From Pseudovirgaria hyperparasitica (taxonomy: Eukaryota; Ascomycota; Dothideomycetes; Acrospermales; Acrospermaceae), in assembly GCF_010093815.1 (NCBI RefSeq), contig NW_022985563.1, positions 251,446 through 315,445 of the forward strand: a stretch of DNA of 64,000 bases, in the 5' to 3' direction. Position 1 is the stretch's first letter; each line of letters begins with the position of its first letter. Under the pieces are notes generated by a model, which saw only the letters and a list, made by a program, of their open reading frames with translations, searched no databases and had not been told where the DNA came from. Shown here piece after piece: positions 11,588 through 22,833 of the stretch. The translations under genes were made by a program, and so were the position numbers.

Positions 11588-12690
11588 TCATAGAACTGTG
11601 CCGAAACCGAAAGTCCGTTTGATACTTATCACATAGTAATTCTCCCAGTTGGTTTTTACAACGTCTTCTTTGCCTACAGGCACTCCCTTCCATTCTACGC
11701 GCATGACGGTGACGTGGTCTGCATCATTCTGATCGAACTTAATCTCAAGTGTCGAGAAATGGCCAGCGACCCAGTCGCTTTGTCGCCATTTCTGCACAAT
11801 CTTCGTTGGTGCCTCTAAGGTCACGTACTCACCGGAAATGTTGCCACCGAATAATTCGAACTTACCGCCAGCTTTTGCGCCTTCGAAGACCTTTGGAGGT
11901 GCCCGTGTGAACGCAGCAAGACGGTCAGGCTCGGTGAAGGTCTTATATAGCTCCTCGGCAGAAGTTCGGAACTCTGTTTGATCATTTACAGTCGTAACGT
12001 TGACAGATCCCTGTGTAGTGGTTTCGGCAGACTTTGAAACTTTGGTATCGCCTTTGGTGATATGCGAGCCGGGAAGGTATTTGGGTGTAGTGAAACCACT
12101 GGACGGATTTGAGCCAGGCGCGTGCTGGATGTCTTTCCCATGTTCGGAGATCAGGGTGGGGCCGAGCTTTTGAAGGTGCTTTCGCAATTGTGGTGTTATT
12201 TTTGCGCGCACAAGATCTTTCACTGGCTGTTTGCTGTTTGACTCAGAGTAGATGTCTATGTCAAACTATGCTGACTGTCAGATGATGCCGACATTGAGGC
12301 ATGAACGAGTGACAAGGGAACATACGACGTACTCATCTTCCTCCGTGTCGTGTGCGACCTCTGGAACAGTAATAGTTCCACTGACCTCTTCACCTTCTTT
12401 ATTCTTGCCTGGTATATGTCAGCGACAATGTCGCGGCTATTGTAGATAGATAGCGCCGACCACAGACCTGAGTATTCGAGTTGAAGTTTGACGTCGTAGA
12501 GCGTGATTACTTTGCCTTTTCTTTGACTAACATCTACATCTCCATCTAAGCTGATGACTTTGTCGATCTTGGCTGACACATCGCCCTCTTCTGCTGAGAT
12601 AGTTGAGAGAACCTTGTCGAGGTATTCTTTCGCCCAGGCGGATACGTCTTTGTTGACCCAGTGCCAATTATTTGGATTATGAAGAGCCAT
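11588..12690 (-). CDS. aha1: Hsp90 ATPase activator Aha1
   Basis: Three exons (12690-12468, 12408-12326, 12265-11588; introns 12467-12409 and 12325-12266) give 327 residues. The N-terminal domain starts with the family hallmark NPNNWHWVNKDVSAWAKEYL and carries the conserved QRKGK motif near residue 58. A Thr/Ser-rich linker leads to the C-terminal AHSA1 domain (about 200-325), with FRTSAEELYKTFTEP, GGKFELFGGNISGEY and a terminal RTFGFGTVL. Aha1 binds the middle and N domains of Hsp90 and speeds its ATP hydrolysis in the cytosol. Length is close to the usual 330-350 residues. The middle exon is only 83 nt and was placed by phase. A hydrophobic ORF upstream at 12820-13083 looks like leader sequence, not part of the protein. 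Confidence 0.93.
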
Positions 12691-13367
12691 TGTACCAGTC
12701 TGATGAGGCGATCTTATATGCTGAAATGCCAAATGTCATTAGCTTGTTTCGAAAAATATTTCGAGGCGTGGATGTGAAAGAGGATCATGTCAGATATGGA
12801 CGCTTTCAGCGACCGCAAGCTATTCCGCACGTGAAGGGAGTACAAATCCTGCTAGGCCTGGTGCCAGCTGTGGTATCATCATAAGAATTGAGTATATGAG
12901 AGATATACATACCTTCAAGATAGCGCTAAAAGTCCAGAGTAGTAGTACAAGAGTAAGTTTTGTTACGTGAAGAGGGATAAAAAGGAAGAAACGTGGAGCT
13001 TGGAGTGCAGAGAAGTAAATAGTTTTGTGTGGTAGAATCACAACCCAGAGGTTCAGAAGCTCGTAGAATTGCGTGGCCGGCAAAACCTGTCTAGCGCTCG
13101 GAATGCGAGAAGAGGTCCAAGCTTGCGCCCAGGCCTGCCTCCCAAAGTGTATTATTGCTCTGCTAAGTCTGCTTCAACGAGGTTCCACTGGAGCGTTTCC
13201 CCGCGATAGCACTTGCACTTCTGTCATGATTACACAGCTTCATCGCTCAAATAAATTCCGTGCGAGCCCTATGTACACTTCGCCTATATGGCAAAGCCTC
13301 CATCGCCCATACCCTCAACTCGAACTCCGTCATTGCGTGAGTTTGCGATTCGGCTTACGATTGTATA
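12691..13367. promoter_or_regulatory. divergent intergenic region aha1 / tfb1
   Basis: These 677 nt lie between two start codons that point away from each other. On the minus strand a GTATGT near 12910 could be the donor of an intron in the aha1 5' leader. No heat-shock element array or other factor site stood out by eye. Confidence 0.45.
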
Positions 13368-15370
13368 ATGTCTAGTGTTGCATCTTCATACAAGAAGCAG
13401 AACGGGACGCTCAGTATCTCAAAAGACAATCGTGAAGTATCATGGATACAAACGGGCGCGGCTGCACCTACTATCAGGTTGCTGGTAGCGGATATATCTA
13501 GTGAGATCTCTTTTCATATGTCACAGAAAGAATACTGAAGCTTTCAGACCTTCAACAAACCCCCGAGAAGTCGCCCAAAGTTTCCATCAAGATATTCACG
13601 CAGACTGCTGGTGCCAACAAGCCAGAAGATTTTACCTTCTCCCTGACTTCAGCCACTACTGCGCGAGCAGACCAAGCCGCGATAACAAAAATACTAAGAC
13701 AAGAGATTGAGAATATAAGAGCCAGAAAGCAGCAACCTGTTGCCTCTGCAACAGTGCCCGATGATCCTGGTGCTCCTCCAGCCGCGTTTGCTATCGCACA
13801 AGCGTTGGCTGTAAGTACTGGCTCGAATGACAGCGCATTCACGGATGCCAAATTGCTAGCCAATTCTGAGCTACAACGGTCCTTATTACAATCGAATGTG
13901 GACCTTAAACAAAGATTTATGCAAGCTTTAACGGACAAACCAGACAATATCTCAACACATCAATTCGCGTCACAGTTCTGGGTCACTAGGGTGCATCTGT
14001 TACGAGAGCATGCAGTTTCAAGAGGTCAGACCCAGGGCTCATACAATGTTCTCTCCGAGGTCAAACCCAAGAATGTGGATGGCACAAATCGGCTGAATCT
14101 CAGTAAGGAACAGATTCAACTCATATTTAAGCAACATCCTTTGGTAAAAAAAGTGTACAATGAAAGTGTTCCGGCAATGAACGAGATGGAGTTTTGGTCC
14201 CGCTTCTTTGTGAGCCGCCTCATCAAGAAATTGAAGGGCGAAAAGATTACGGAGAATGATCCGACAGATCCCAAACTCGACCGTTATCTTAGTCTTGGAG
14301 ATGGTGCCGATGTGCCTGTGCAGCTTGATGGCGCTCATATACCACGATTCATTGATCTGGAAGGAAATGAGCAAAACCATAGTCAAAAGAGAGGAAATGC
14401 GCCTGATATGACAATGCAGCCTAACAATCACGAAAAGGTGCCCATACTTCGTGTTTTGAACAGTATGAGCGAAAAGATGATGGCAGACACGGCGACAGCA
14501 AAAGGAGAAGTTCATGGCCCTGTTGGTCTTGATGAGGAGACTTTCAACGAAATAAGACTGCGCGACCTACAAAAGGACTCACTCGACAATCGAATTATGC
14601 TCAATATCAAAGACCAGAAACGCTTTCATACTACAGAAGGGGGAGACCATAGGTCTAAAGAAGCCATTATTTATGCTAGGCAGAATCCACAAAACGTTCT
14701 CGCGACTATATCCAATGAATCCAGGAGCCTCACTCGCTTCAACAGTCTGCACTCCGGATTGGACTTAGAGGAGGCGCTAGGTATTAATGATGATAGCTCG
14801 AGCGAGGATGAACAGCATCATCAGAAGAGAACATTGCACATTGGAAGCAAAAGTGGCCGAGCAGCTGCCACAAAGCAAATTGTGGGCGCGATTCGTCAGA
14901 AACGCGCTCAAACCGATGATTATTCAGCGCCGCCTGGTAGCTTTGCACCAGTGCCCTTTGAGAATACCGACCTTACCATCGAGATTCGCGACTCCCTTGC
15001 CCTCACTCACTCGACGACAATCGAGTTTCTTCATTACTTCTGGAGTGTGTTCCATTCTGGTGATCCTGAGCGTGCAGGCGAAGCTCAAAACATGATAGGG
15101 GCTTTGGACAAGTCTCTGGACCGGATAAAAGCGAATGCTAAGCAGGCTGAAGCAGGTCGTCGTGCGTATATCGACAGGCTGAATGCGCAGCTTGAAGAGC
15201 ACTTCAGACGGAGCGGAAAACGAAAAAAGCTAGATCTTAGGCAAGCTCCTGGAGGAGCTGAAGCTGTCAATGCCATGATGGCGCCTACGGTGAGAGCCAT
15301 CAAAGAGGCCTCCGACCGATTCCGAGAAGAATATGAGTTGCAAATCTCTCAAAGTAAGGCAGTGTCGTGA
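13368..15370 (+). CDS. tfb1: TFIIH subunit Tfb1/p62
   Basis: Two exons (13368-13500, 13548-15370; intron 13501-13547 with GTGAGA donor) encode 651 residues. Residues 1 to about 110 form the PH-like domain: SYKKQNGTLSISKD, then VSIKIFTQTAGANKPEDFTF. Two BSD domains follow, near 160-205 (FASQFWVTRVHLLREHAV) and 235-280 (MEFWSRFFVSRLIKKLKG), both with the diagnostic aromatic/FW pattern. The C-terminal third (TTIEFLHYFWSVF, MIGALDKSLDRIKANA) is the conserved p62 tail. The protein is a core TFIIH subunit in RNA polymerase II initiation and nucleotide excision repair. The start is fixed by a short first exon that joins in phase. Length matches fungal homologues. Confidence 0.93.
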
Positions 15371-16815
15371 GGCATACATTGAAGGTCAGCGGACGCAGCC
15401 TTCACACAACGCCTTGAAGACCTTACAGAAGACTTTTGGGCTTCCAATAACAGTACAGCGATCTCAAGTGCAGAGATTGCGCCTTGTGTTCCGATTTACA
15501 AAGTCCTTGGAATCGCGCGGTTTGGGGGCGATGCAAAACTTAGAACTGTCCCTCAATCGGCGATGAGGTATGACAGGGCGGGCGTGACACCTCGATTCCC
15601 TGGTTGATGCCTTATTGCTGTTGCAGGAAACAATCCGATGTGGCGCCCAAATCCGACCACGTCTCATAAGAATGAGAGCCTTCATTGCTCGCTTTGTAAG
15701 ATGCGCATACGAAGTTTTTGAATGAAATGATCACCTTGAAAGACTCGCAGGGGTCCGAGGGTGGTACTATTCATCACCAGGAGGTGACAATTGGTTTTAT
15801 CGACCCTTTTAACATTGGTAATTCGGCATTGTTACCACCTGGACATGCACACATGAGCTAAAGCGCTGGGCAATGTCTATCGTGACGGCTTCAGTAGAAG
15901 TTTTATAAATCAACTGCTTCACACAGGTGCATACATCTCCCATTCTGTGTTAGGTTTTCGTTGCTTTGGTGGTTTTCACGATATGCTCTTGAACTGTTTT
16001 CTGTCAAGCGCATAACTTTGCCCTTGCCACGGCTGTCCATCCTCCTACGACATTGATAAATGAATATATCAAACCCAATTACGTAGTGGTTACCTAGTGC
16101 ACCGTCGTTCGCCATTTGAGTTAGCATACGGCCGCTACTGCTGCTAGGAACTTTTGATCTAATCTCTAAATCGACCGCACCTTTTGTCTATAAAATTGAA
16201 AACAAAAGAACATTCAAAAATTTCGCTAGAAATAAACGCAAAAAGTCAGACATCATGGATAATCAATAAAACGGACTTTCATATCACCAACAAGAAGTAA
16301 TGCTATGTCAGGTACGATAACGCGTGTATATAGTGCCGTGTTACAATTCTGCGACGAACGACGCCAGCAAATTCCTCGACAGTGGCTTCAGACGAATGCG
16401 CATAGAAGTGAATTAGAAACTGCAATAAGGAGCAGGAGCAAGGGGCTGAAGCATGGACACAGATACACACCGTGATTGCATCACTTGGCCAAAGCACACT
16501 GGACTATCTTAACCATGGAACTAGACAGCTAGTCGCCTATAAACAAGTCGAAACATGTTCAACATAGCAGACTCTGCATGTTTCAGCGATCGTGCAACTC
16601 TCTGAGAAGGCTTCGAGACAGTGTCCCAACGAAGACGACAACAAAGCGAAGGGCTCCAGTCGGCAGCAACATCAATACAAATAAGCCGGCCTCCACGGAC
16701 ATTAGATTATCGTGTGACCAATGAGAAAAACACATCCAAGTCATCAGTTGCACCTCAGTCATCTGCGACAAAAGTAGAAACTATGTATAAGATAATATGT
16801 CCCTCAGGGGTTTCC
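15371..16815. other. gene-poor spacer with open fragments
   Basis: There is no clear gene here. On the minus strand several short open stretches look mildly protein-like: 16583-16762 in phase with a possible third exon of the next feature, a second frame around 16520-16700, and a short one near 16303-16497. None has a recognisable domain. They may be exons of an unresolved gene or chance. Confidence 0.4.
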
Positions 16816-17260
16816 TCAAACATCACGTACGGGGTCCCAGTAAACAGATGGAACAGCACTCGCTTGGCCCTTTCGGTTGCGGTTGTCCCTATAACGAAAA
16901 GAATGCCACAGAAGCCAACGAATGACCCAATTCTCTTTATTTGGTCCATCTTCATAAGCACCTATCTGGTAGTAGTATCGTACGTATGGATCAGATCGTT
17001 CAAAGATGATGGCGATCTGATTGTATTTGTCGGTCTCTGGTATGGAGTCCCAGGTGGGACGGGCGATACCCTGGCTAAGTCTGTCTCTACCTGCAGCAGC
17101 CTCTGCCTTTGTCGTTCAGTAGTGAGGGCAAATATGAATGGGCTTTACATACCAACATAATGTTGTAGGTGACCATATCACTTTTATCACTAGTCCGAAG
17201 TCCCACAGCACTGAGGAACATCTCCCGAGTCGCGCTAGCCGCTGGATGTCGTTTGTTCAT
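16816..17260 (-). CDS. orphan small protein, two-exon candidate
   Basis: A model with exons 17260-17153 and 17106-16816 gives 132 residues starting MNKRHPAASATREMFLSAVG. The 46-nt intron 17152-17107 has a GTATGT donor and a TACTGAAC branch-like site, and joins in phase 0. The second exon reads smoothly, with aromatic and charged segments such as RSDPYVRYYYQIGAYEDG and NWVIRWLLWHSFRYRD. I recognise no domain, signal peptide or membrane segment. A further donor, GTACGT at 16830, and an acceptor, GTCGCAG, ending at 16763 could replace the last five codons with a third exon to 16583, giving 187 residues. The longest open frame on the opposite strand (179 codons) covers the same DNA and is less convincing because it has no splice support. 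It could be a lineage-specific gene or a chance frame. Confidence 0.35.
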
Positions 17261-20200
17261 GTCGACCTCGAGAAAGTGGATGGTAGGTAAGAATCAAGCG
17301 ATAGAAATTGATTTGGTACTTGTTGACCAGTCACCGTAAGCTCAAGAAGGTGAATTATGTGTTTGATATATCATGCTAGGCAGGCGCCGTATTCATTTTT
17401 ATAGTTGAGATCCAACAAGAGATAGGGGAATCTCCCAAAACCTCTCGGGTGGATGTCTGACGTACGTCCCGTTCCATGACTACCCAATGTTTTGGGACAT
17501 GCTTTGGTGCCCAACAGGACTGTCCTAGCAAAATATCAAACTTGCTTAAGCTTGACTAGGATCCGTTGTTACAATGCAGCATCAAGCCATTGCCCAGGGA
17601 TTTGTTTCATTCCAATTTTAGAGGCTCCAGGGTTAGTTCGGCCCTTCCAAAGACAACACTGTTGTTGATAAGGATCAATTAGGGCCCCATATTGAATTAC
17701 GACGTCAGGCGACCGAATCTAGTAGTCGTATCAAAGCAACCTAGTCAACACTTGTTCAGATATCGGCAATTCCAAGCGAGATCCGATACCATTTGCTGCT
17801 CTCTTGTGCATGAATGAAAATGACGAAGAAGAAGAAGAAGAAGCAAGCAAGCAAAGTCGAGTCGCGCAGCTATCCTGTAGTCGTAAGGAAGACTGATATG
17901 CCGGAGAACTGCGTTTGAGTGTCCAATCATTGCAAGGGCTGATGCGAATGGGACTTTTTAGAAGCCATTATCCTTAGACTTCGGAGGATATCTGCAAGAC
18001 AAACAGCTGCAACACTGCTGATGAGCAATGCACAATAACGTTGTGCCATGTTCAGCTTGTCTGAACAACTACCGTAGCTTTCGACTACCACTGCAGCAAC
18101 TTGAATAGTCAAACCCAGCTCGCCAGCCACAACCTGCGAGGTGCATGGCTTGTAAAGTGGCTGGAATACTAGTTCAATCCGAGCCATGGATGGATCTGGA
18201 CAACTCGGCTTTGCCATGTCGCAAAAGGAAGGACTACGGAAACTGTCTCTGAAGATGGAATCAGGCGGCCGTTCTGGACCGCACTTGATATACGTCGCAC
18301 AAAGCTGCAGCTAGTCACTAAGTGGCACTTCAAATTCGTCAATTCCAATTATGCAAGCGAAATTAATGACAGTCTAGAGAACTGTCACGAAACAAAACCG
18401 TATTCTTCTATGTTCTTCAAACCAGACGGGAACGGTGCGTTCTTTGTCAAGCCTCCAATAGGAAAAGTGAGGCTACGATAGATCGAACGATTGGGTACGT
18501 CATGAATTTTGAACCCAGCAAACTCATGAGAGTGCTTTCCTTGGGGAACATATCGACCGATTGAAAACTGGCATTACCCATCAACAGCCTCACCAACGCT
18601 CAGGTTCGCTTCAACCTTCCTCGAGCCTCATTCATCCCTGGCGTCCTGTCAAAGTCGGGTGCCTCAACAATTCTAATATCAGCCTGATATTGCGGTTCAA
18701 CATAGTCAATGAGTAGATACTAGTCCCTGAATTTCAACTGTCTCTGGGCCAATATGACTGTACGAAACTGATGTGACAGCACGAAAAAGAACTGAAGCAG
18801 GGAGATCAGGGACGGGATCCTGAGCATGCGTACCACGACTGCGAGTAGCTAGGGTATCATCACAGCAAGGCATGTGATTCGATACCAGTAGTTATCGCGA
18901 TACAGGTGCCCAGAAATGCATCAACTTTACGAGTAGATGTGCCAATGTCTCGACTGCCCTAGATATTCACGCTCATCCCGTGATGATGGCTCCCGGAACC
19001 GGTTTGTACACTTGTGTGCAAAACCGATACTTGCAAACAGAACATGATGATTTCCACTGACTGCTATCCAAGAGGCATCCTGTGATCAGCTGTGTCAACG
19101 AAATAAGTCTTGCAGTGCCTCGACCTACGTCGATCGAAAATCGAGCTGCGTCAACTTTCATCAGATATCATACAGGCACACTGCGTTAAGCCATTGATTC
19201 GGGGAACCGCCAGACTTGTGCTTACTGGTGGCACCAGGAACCCGTCTACTGTCAAGCCTTGACAAGGCAGGGAACACTATAGTGCTACTGAGAAGCCAAA
19301 TTAGCTAAAGATCGGCGACCCTGCAGTCTTTGCACCTTTCAGCATCACTGATCGTTTGACAGTGATCATATTTAGGTCAGAGCAACATCCATGACCTGAT
19401 GTGCTCTCTCACATAGGGTTCTAGACGAGTCCCAGCAGCCGGACGCCCTCTGTACGCTCATATGCTCACTTGAAGAGTCTATCAATGTCGCTTTCTGCTG
19501 TCGCATGGGAGATATGCAATGCCTGGTCATCTTGGCAAACAATGGCCTTTTTACTAGTTACAGCTTTATATGTTTACAAAATAACACTGTCAGCAAACGT
19601 CTTGACAAGGCAACAACCTTGGAAGGTCCGTTGCTCTTTACATCTATCATCATAGCTCACACTCTACGGTTCGCGACGAATGTGTCAATATTTGCTTCTT
19701 CAGTTGCGCTCAAACATGCGTGGATGTGAGTCGGAGTGACTGTGTCCGAGCATATTTGAGTTAGTACTTGGACATTACCATAGCTGTCCGGTAGCAGCAT
19801 TGTTTTCCATCAGCATCAACCCTCGAGATTTGAGGCTTTCGTTTGTTCGGCCAAGAACCAACTGCATCAGGTTTTGAATGATCTTCAGCCTCCTCAAGCC
19901 TTGTTACTGGTGCACCTTCCTTCTACCGGATCGCTACGACCAAGGCAGGCACTACATTGTCGGGCCTCGTACCTACATGATAGCCTCCCAAAACTGCCAG
20001 CACATTTTCCTTTTCCTCAATCTTGGAACATCCGCCTCACTTTGTAAGCAATACATTTAAACCACATTGTCACTGGTCAGCATCGATCAAGCAGAAACTC
20101 AATCAAAACATACCGACTCATTAGTCACCACGATACCCTAGTGATCTAAAGTATCCATCGGCCCCATCGCCGATATCCACCCCTTCACATATACGCGAGC

Positions 20201-20276
20201 ACCCAGCCTCAGAAAGAAGGACCCTCTGAAGGCAAAGGAGTCAGATACCGTCGTAGAACACATTGGTTGGTCAGAA
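17261..20276. other. gene-poor region with candidate cryptic exons
   Basis: Three kilobases hold no recognisable gene. On the plus strand two phase-consistent exon pairs stand out: 18173-18466 with 18519-18713, and 19417-19725 with 19784-19877. A 96-codon minus-strand ORF at 17927-18217 has a hydrophobic C-terminal half. There is no strong homology signal, so this may be an orphan or decaying gene, or chance. Confidence 0.35.
17825..17855. repeat. (GAA)n / (CAAG)n microsatellite
   Basis: About six GAA units run directly into three imperfect CAAG-type units. It is short and intergenic. Confidence 0.85.
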
Positions 20277-22285
20277 ATGTCGCTTCGGCAGCCTTCCTCG
20301 ACGGTGAGACTGGCATGCTATCAAACCTGTGTGGCAAGTTCCACTAACTCACGACATGCAAGGACTCCGGAGGGGCCGCAAAAGAATCGAAACCAGTCTC
20401 CAACATCCAGAAGAGCCAAGGTCAGCAGAAGAATATTACTTCGTCGATCTCTACAGGCCGTAATGATAAGGAGCCCTCTGAGTGCTCCAGCATCGAGGTG
20501 AGGTTCATCAACCGGCCAGACGGTACACCCCTGACTACGATCATCGAGCGCAATTCATGCTCAACGTTGAATTCGAAAGCGTCAACGCTCCCTACACGTT
20601 GGCGTTTTATACGGAAGGAGGTTCCGCCAATATCTGAAGGTTCAATTGAACACAAGACATTGATGGAACCCACGTGTGATCAGTTACGCGATTCAGCGAC
20701 ACCTCTTGCGGCGGTGACGGGGTGGAAAGCGCCCCAACCTTCCTCAAGAGTCTCTACAGAGACAGCAATAATCCAGACCGGGACTGTTGTGTCAGCTGCA
20801 TCATACAACCCAATGCCACCACCAACAAGACCGGAGAAAAGTGCTGCTCCGGAAGAGAGTCCCACGGAACTCACCAATTTACGGTCCGCCAAGCAAACCC
20901 TTTATTGTGTGTTCAATACACTACTCAGGATTCTGCAATCGCAACATGTCGATAAGCGAGCTTCTGAAGCACTACTCATTGACCAGTGTCCAAGAAGGGC
21001 CATAATACCTCCTGACATGGGGAAAGCGTCTTGGCAACTGACCAACGAACCTGGAAAGGTCATCTGCGAAGTTCAGGTAGAAGCAGTCTCACATACTGAG
21101 TCATCCCTGCCTCTAAAGGAAAGTTTTGTAGCTGGTTCTACAAGTCAGAAGGACCCAACTGGTAACTCACAAGACGTGACACATGCGCCCATCTCATCGA
21201 CTCGCATAACAGATCGCTCACCTACATACTCCCTGTTCCCCTCTCTAACTCTGTCTCCGCCCGTGTCGCCAACCTTTCCACCGGGCAAGACCATCTCCTC
21301 ATCCATCCGAGAGCATCGTATCGAACCATCGTATAAACCTAAGCAAGACATTATCTCAAGATTAGCTATCGAAAATGAACCCGCACGACCTACTACAAGC
21401 CCCAATGAACTCCATTCCGAGTGTAGAGAACGGTGCAAGAGTCGAACGGGCAAATCCGCTGAAGGTAGCATTAGTGCGCAGCCCTTCAGCTCTGATACAG
21501 AAACTAAAACATCCTCGGCAAAACTGGCGACAACGGGTCTCGGAAACGCTAAGTCAGCTTCAAGACATTCCGAACGGAATCATCTCGTCTTCGACATTAA
21601 CAACAACCAGTCAGCCCTTTTTGACGCCTCTGGAGACCCTTTCATCACAGCCTACCCCGACAGACGCGTCGTCCATATCCATTCCGCTGCACTACCAATT
21701 CTCCTACCAATCGCTGCAGCAGAAGGGATCGTCAGACCAATTGCTCGCAGGCCCAAAGCGTCACTCGACGTTTCACGACAAGATAAAGATCCGATTCAAT
21801 CGTCTCCCACCGTGGTTGCAGGTCGTGGTCATGACCGCCGTCGTCGTCGTCATACTTCCCTACTTGATCGGCTACATGATGTATCATTGGTGCAAACTGA
21901 TGGGGAAGCGGGTGGTGAGAATCAGTCGGCGAAAGATAAGGAGGCGAGGACAGGGCAAAGGGAAGCAAAACGTAAACCTAACAAATTAATAAAGCAGAAG
22001 AAGGGTTCCGTGTCTGGAGCATGGGGCCTTCGTACGGACGGCGGACGTGATACACCCGACCTCGTGCAGCTAGAGCCCATCTCTACTAATGCTCCGCTCC
22101 CATCAGCGATTCCCGACGAAGGACAGAAGCTACGTCACCGTGTAGGGAGCCGATTTGGACGGATTTTTAGATCCTGCTTTTGTCAATCTCGTCGAGGAAT
22201 TGGAGGGGATAGAAATGACGACGACGAACTGGACGAGAGCCCACGACGTGTCACGCCGCGCAGATTATCCCCAGCCGCGAAATGA
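20277..22285 (+). CDS. uncharacterised Ser/Pro/Thr-rich protein
   Basis: The model joins a nine-codon exon (20277-20303, MSLRQPSST) to a long exon (20363-22285) for 649 residues. The intron 20304-20362 has a GTGAGA donor, a CTAACTCAC branch site and a CAAG acceptor, and restores the long frame in phase 0. The protein is low in hydrophobic content and probably largely disordered. It has a Pro-rich stretch (LSPPVSPTFPPGKT), an Arg run (GHDRRRRRHTSLLDR), a Lys/Arg-rich region (KRKPNKLIKQKKGS) and an acidic then basic C-terminus. No domain is recognised. A different frame, 21375-21989, overlaps its 3' half and is open for 204 codons with a predicted membrane helix, so the true downstream reading frame deserves doubt. 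The short first exon is inferred. Confidence 0.6.
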
Positions 22286-22833
22286 CATCTTCGAATAAAG
22301 CACAGTATGAGGTCTAAGAAGCGTGCCTCTCGGTAGAATTGGCTTCAGGTCAATGCATTTCTCGTCAGCAATCAAATCCTGGCAGTACCTTAACATATCA
22401 CTGCAGATAGCATCTTAGACGCTGATACATCCATAAGTCATATGCGCCACCAAACTGTGATCAATTGGTGAATATTGCTGCGTGGTTTCGCGTGGTCGGC
22501 AACAATTTCCAAATATAAGGCATGAATAGTAGTTGAGGAAAGGCTTCGAGCGCTGTAGGATGAAGACCAATGTCAATGCCAATGCCAAGCCGCTTGAGCG
22601 TGGCAGCCTGAGGCCAACATATGGACCCCGATCGACGTCGACCGAAAACTAAATACGGCTTTGGCTTCAATGACATCTACCAAAGTCCATCCGCTTTCCC
22701 AGCGGCCGGAACATCCTGCTTTCATCGCCAACATCGTGCACAACGAAACCTGTTAGCTCACTTTCGTTCATTATTTCCTTGACTGGTCAAATTTCTTCTT
22801 CGTCGCGGCGGCCGCCGCTAGAACTCCGTCAAC
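22286..22833. promoter_or_regulatory. spacer upstream of yme1
   Basis: This 548-nt region lies between two plus-strand genes. Just before the yme1 start it becomes pyrimidine- and GC-rich (TTTCTTCTTCGTCGCGGCGG), as common in fungal leaders. I see no other gene. Confidence 0.5.

Noticed and set aside
12820-13083. 87-codon hydrophobic minus-strand ORF
   Set aside because: It lies in the probable 5' leader of aha1, includes a likely GTATGT donor, and resembles no protein.
16621-17160. 179-codon plus-strand ORF
   Set aside because: The minus strand offers a spliced model over the same DNA with matching intron signals; the plus frame has none.
17927-18217. 96-codon minus-strand ORF with a hydrophobic end
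   Set aside because: No domain or splice partner was found, and open frames of this length are expected by chance in 64 kb.
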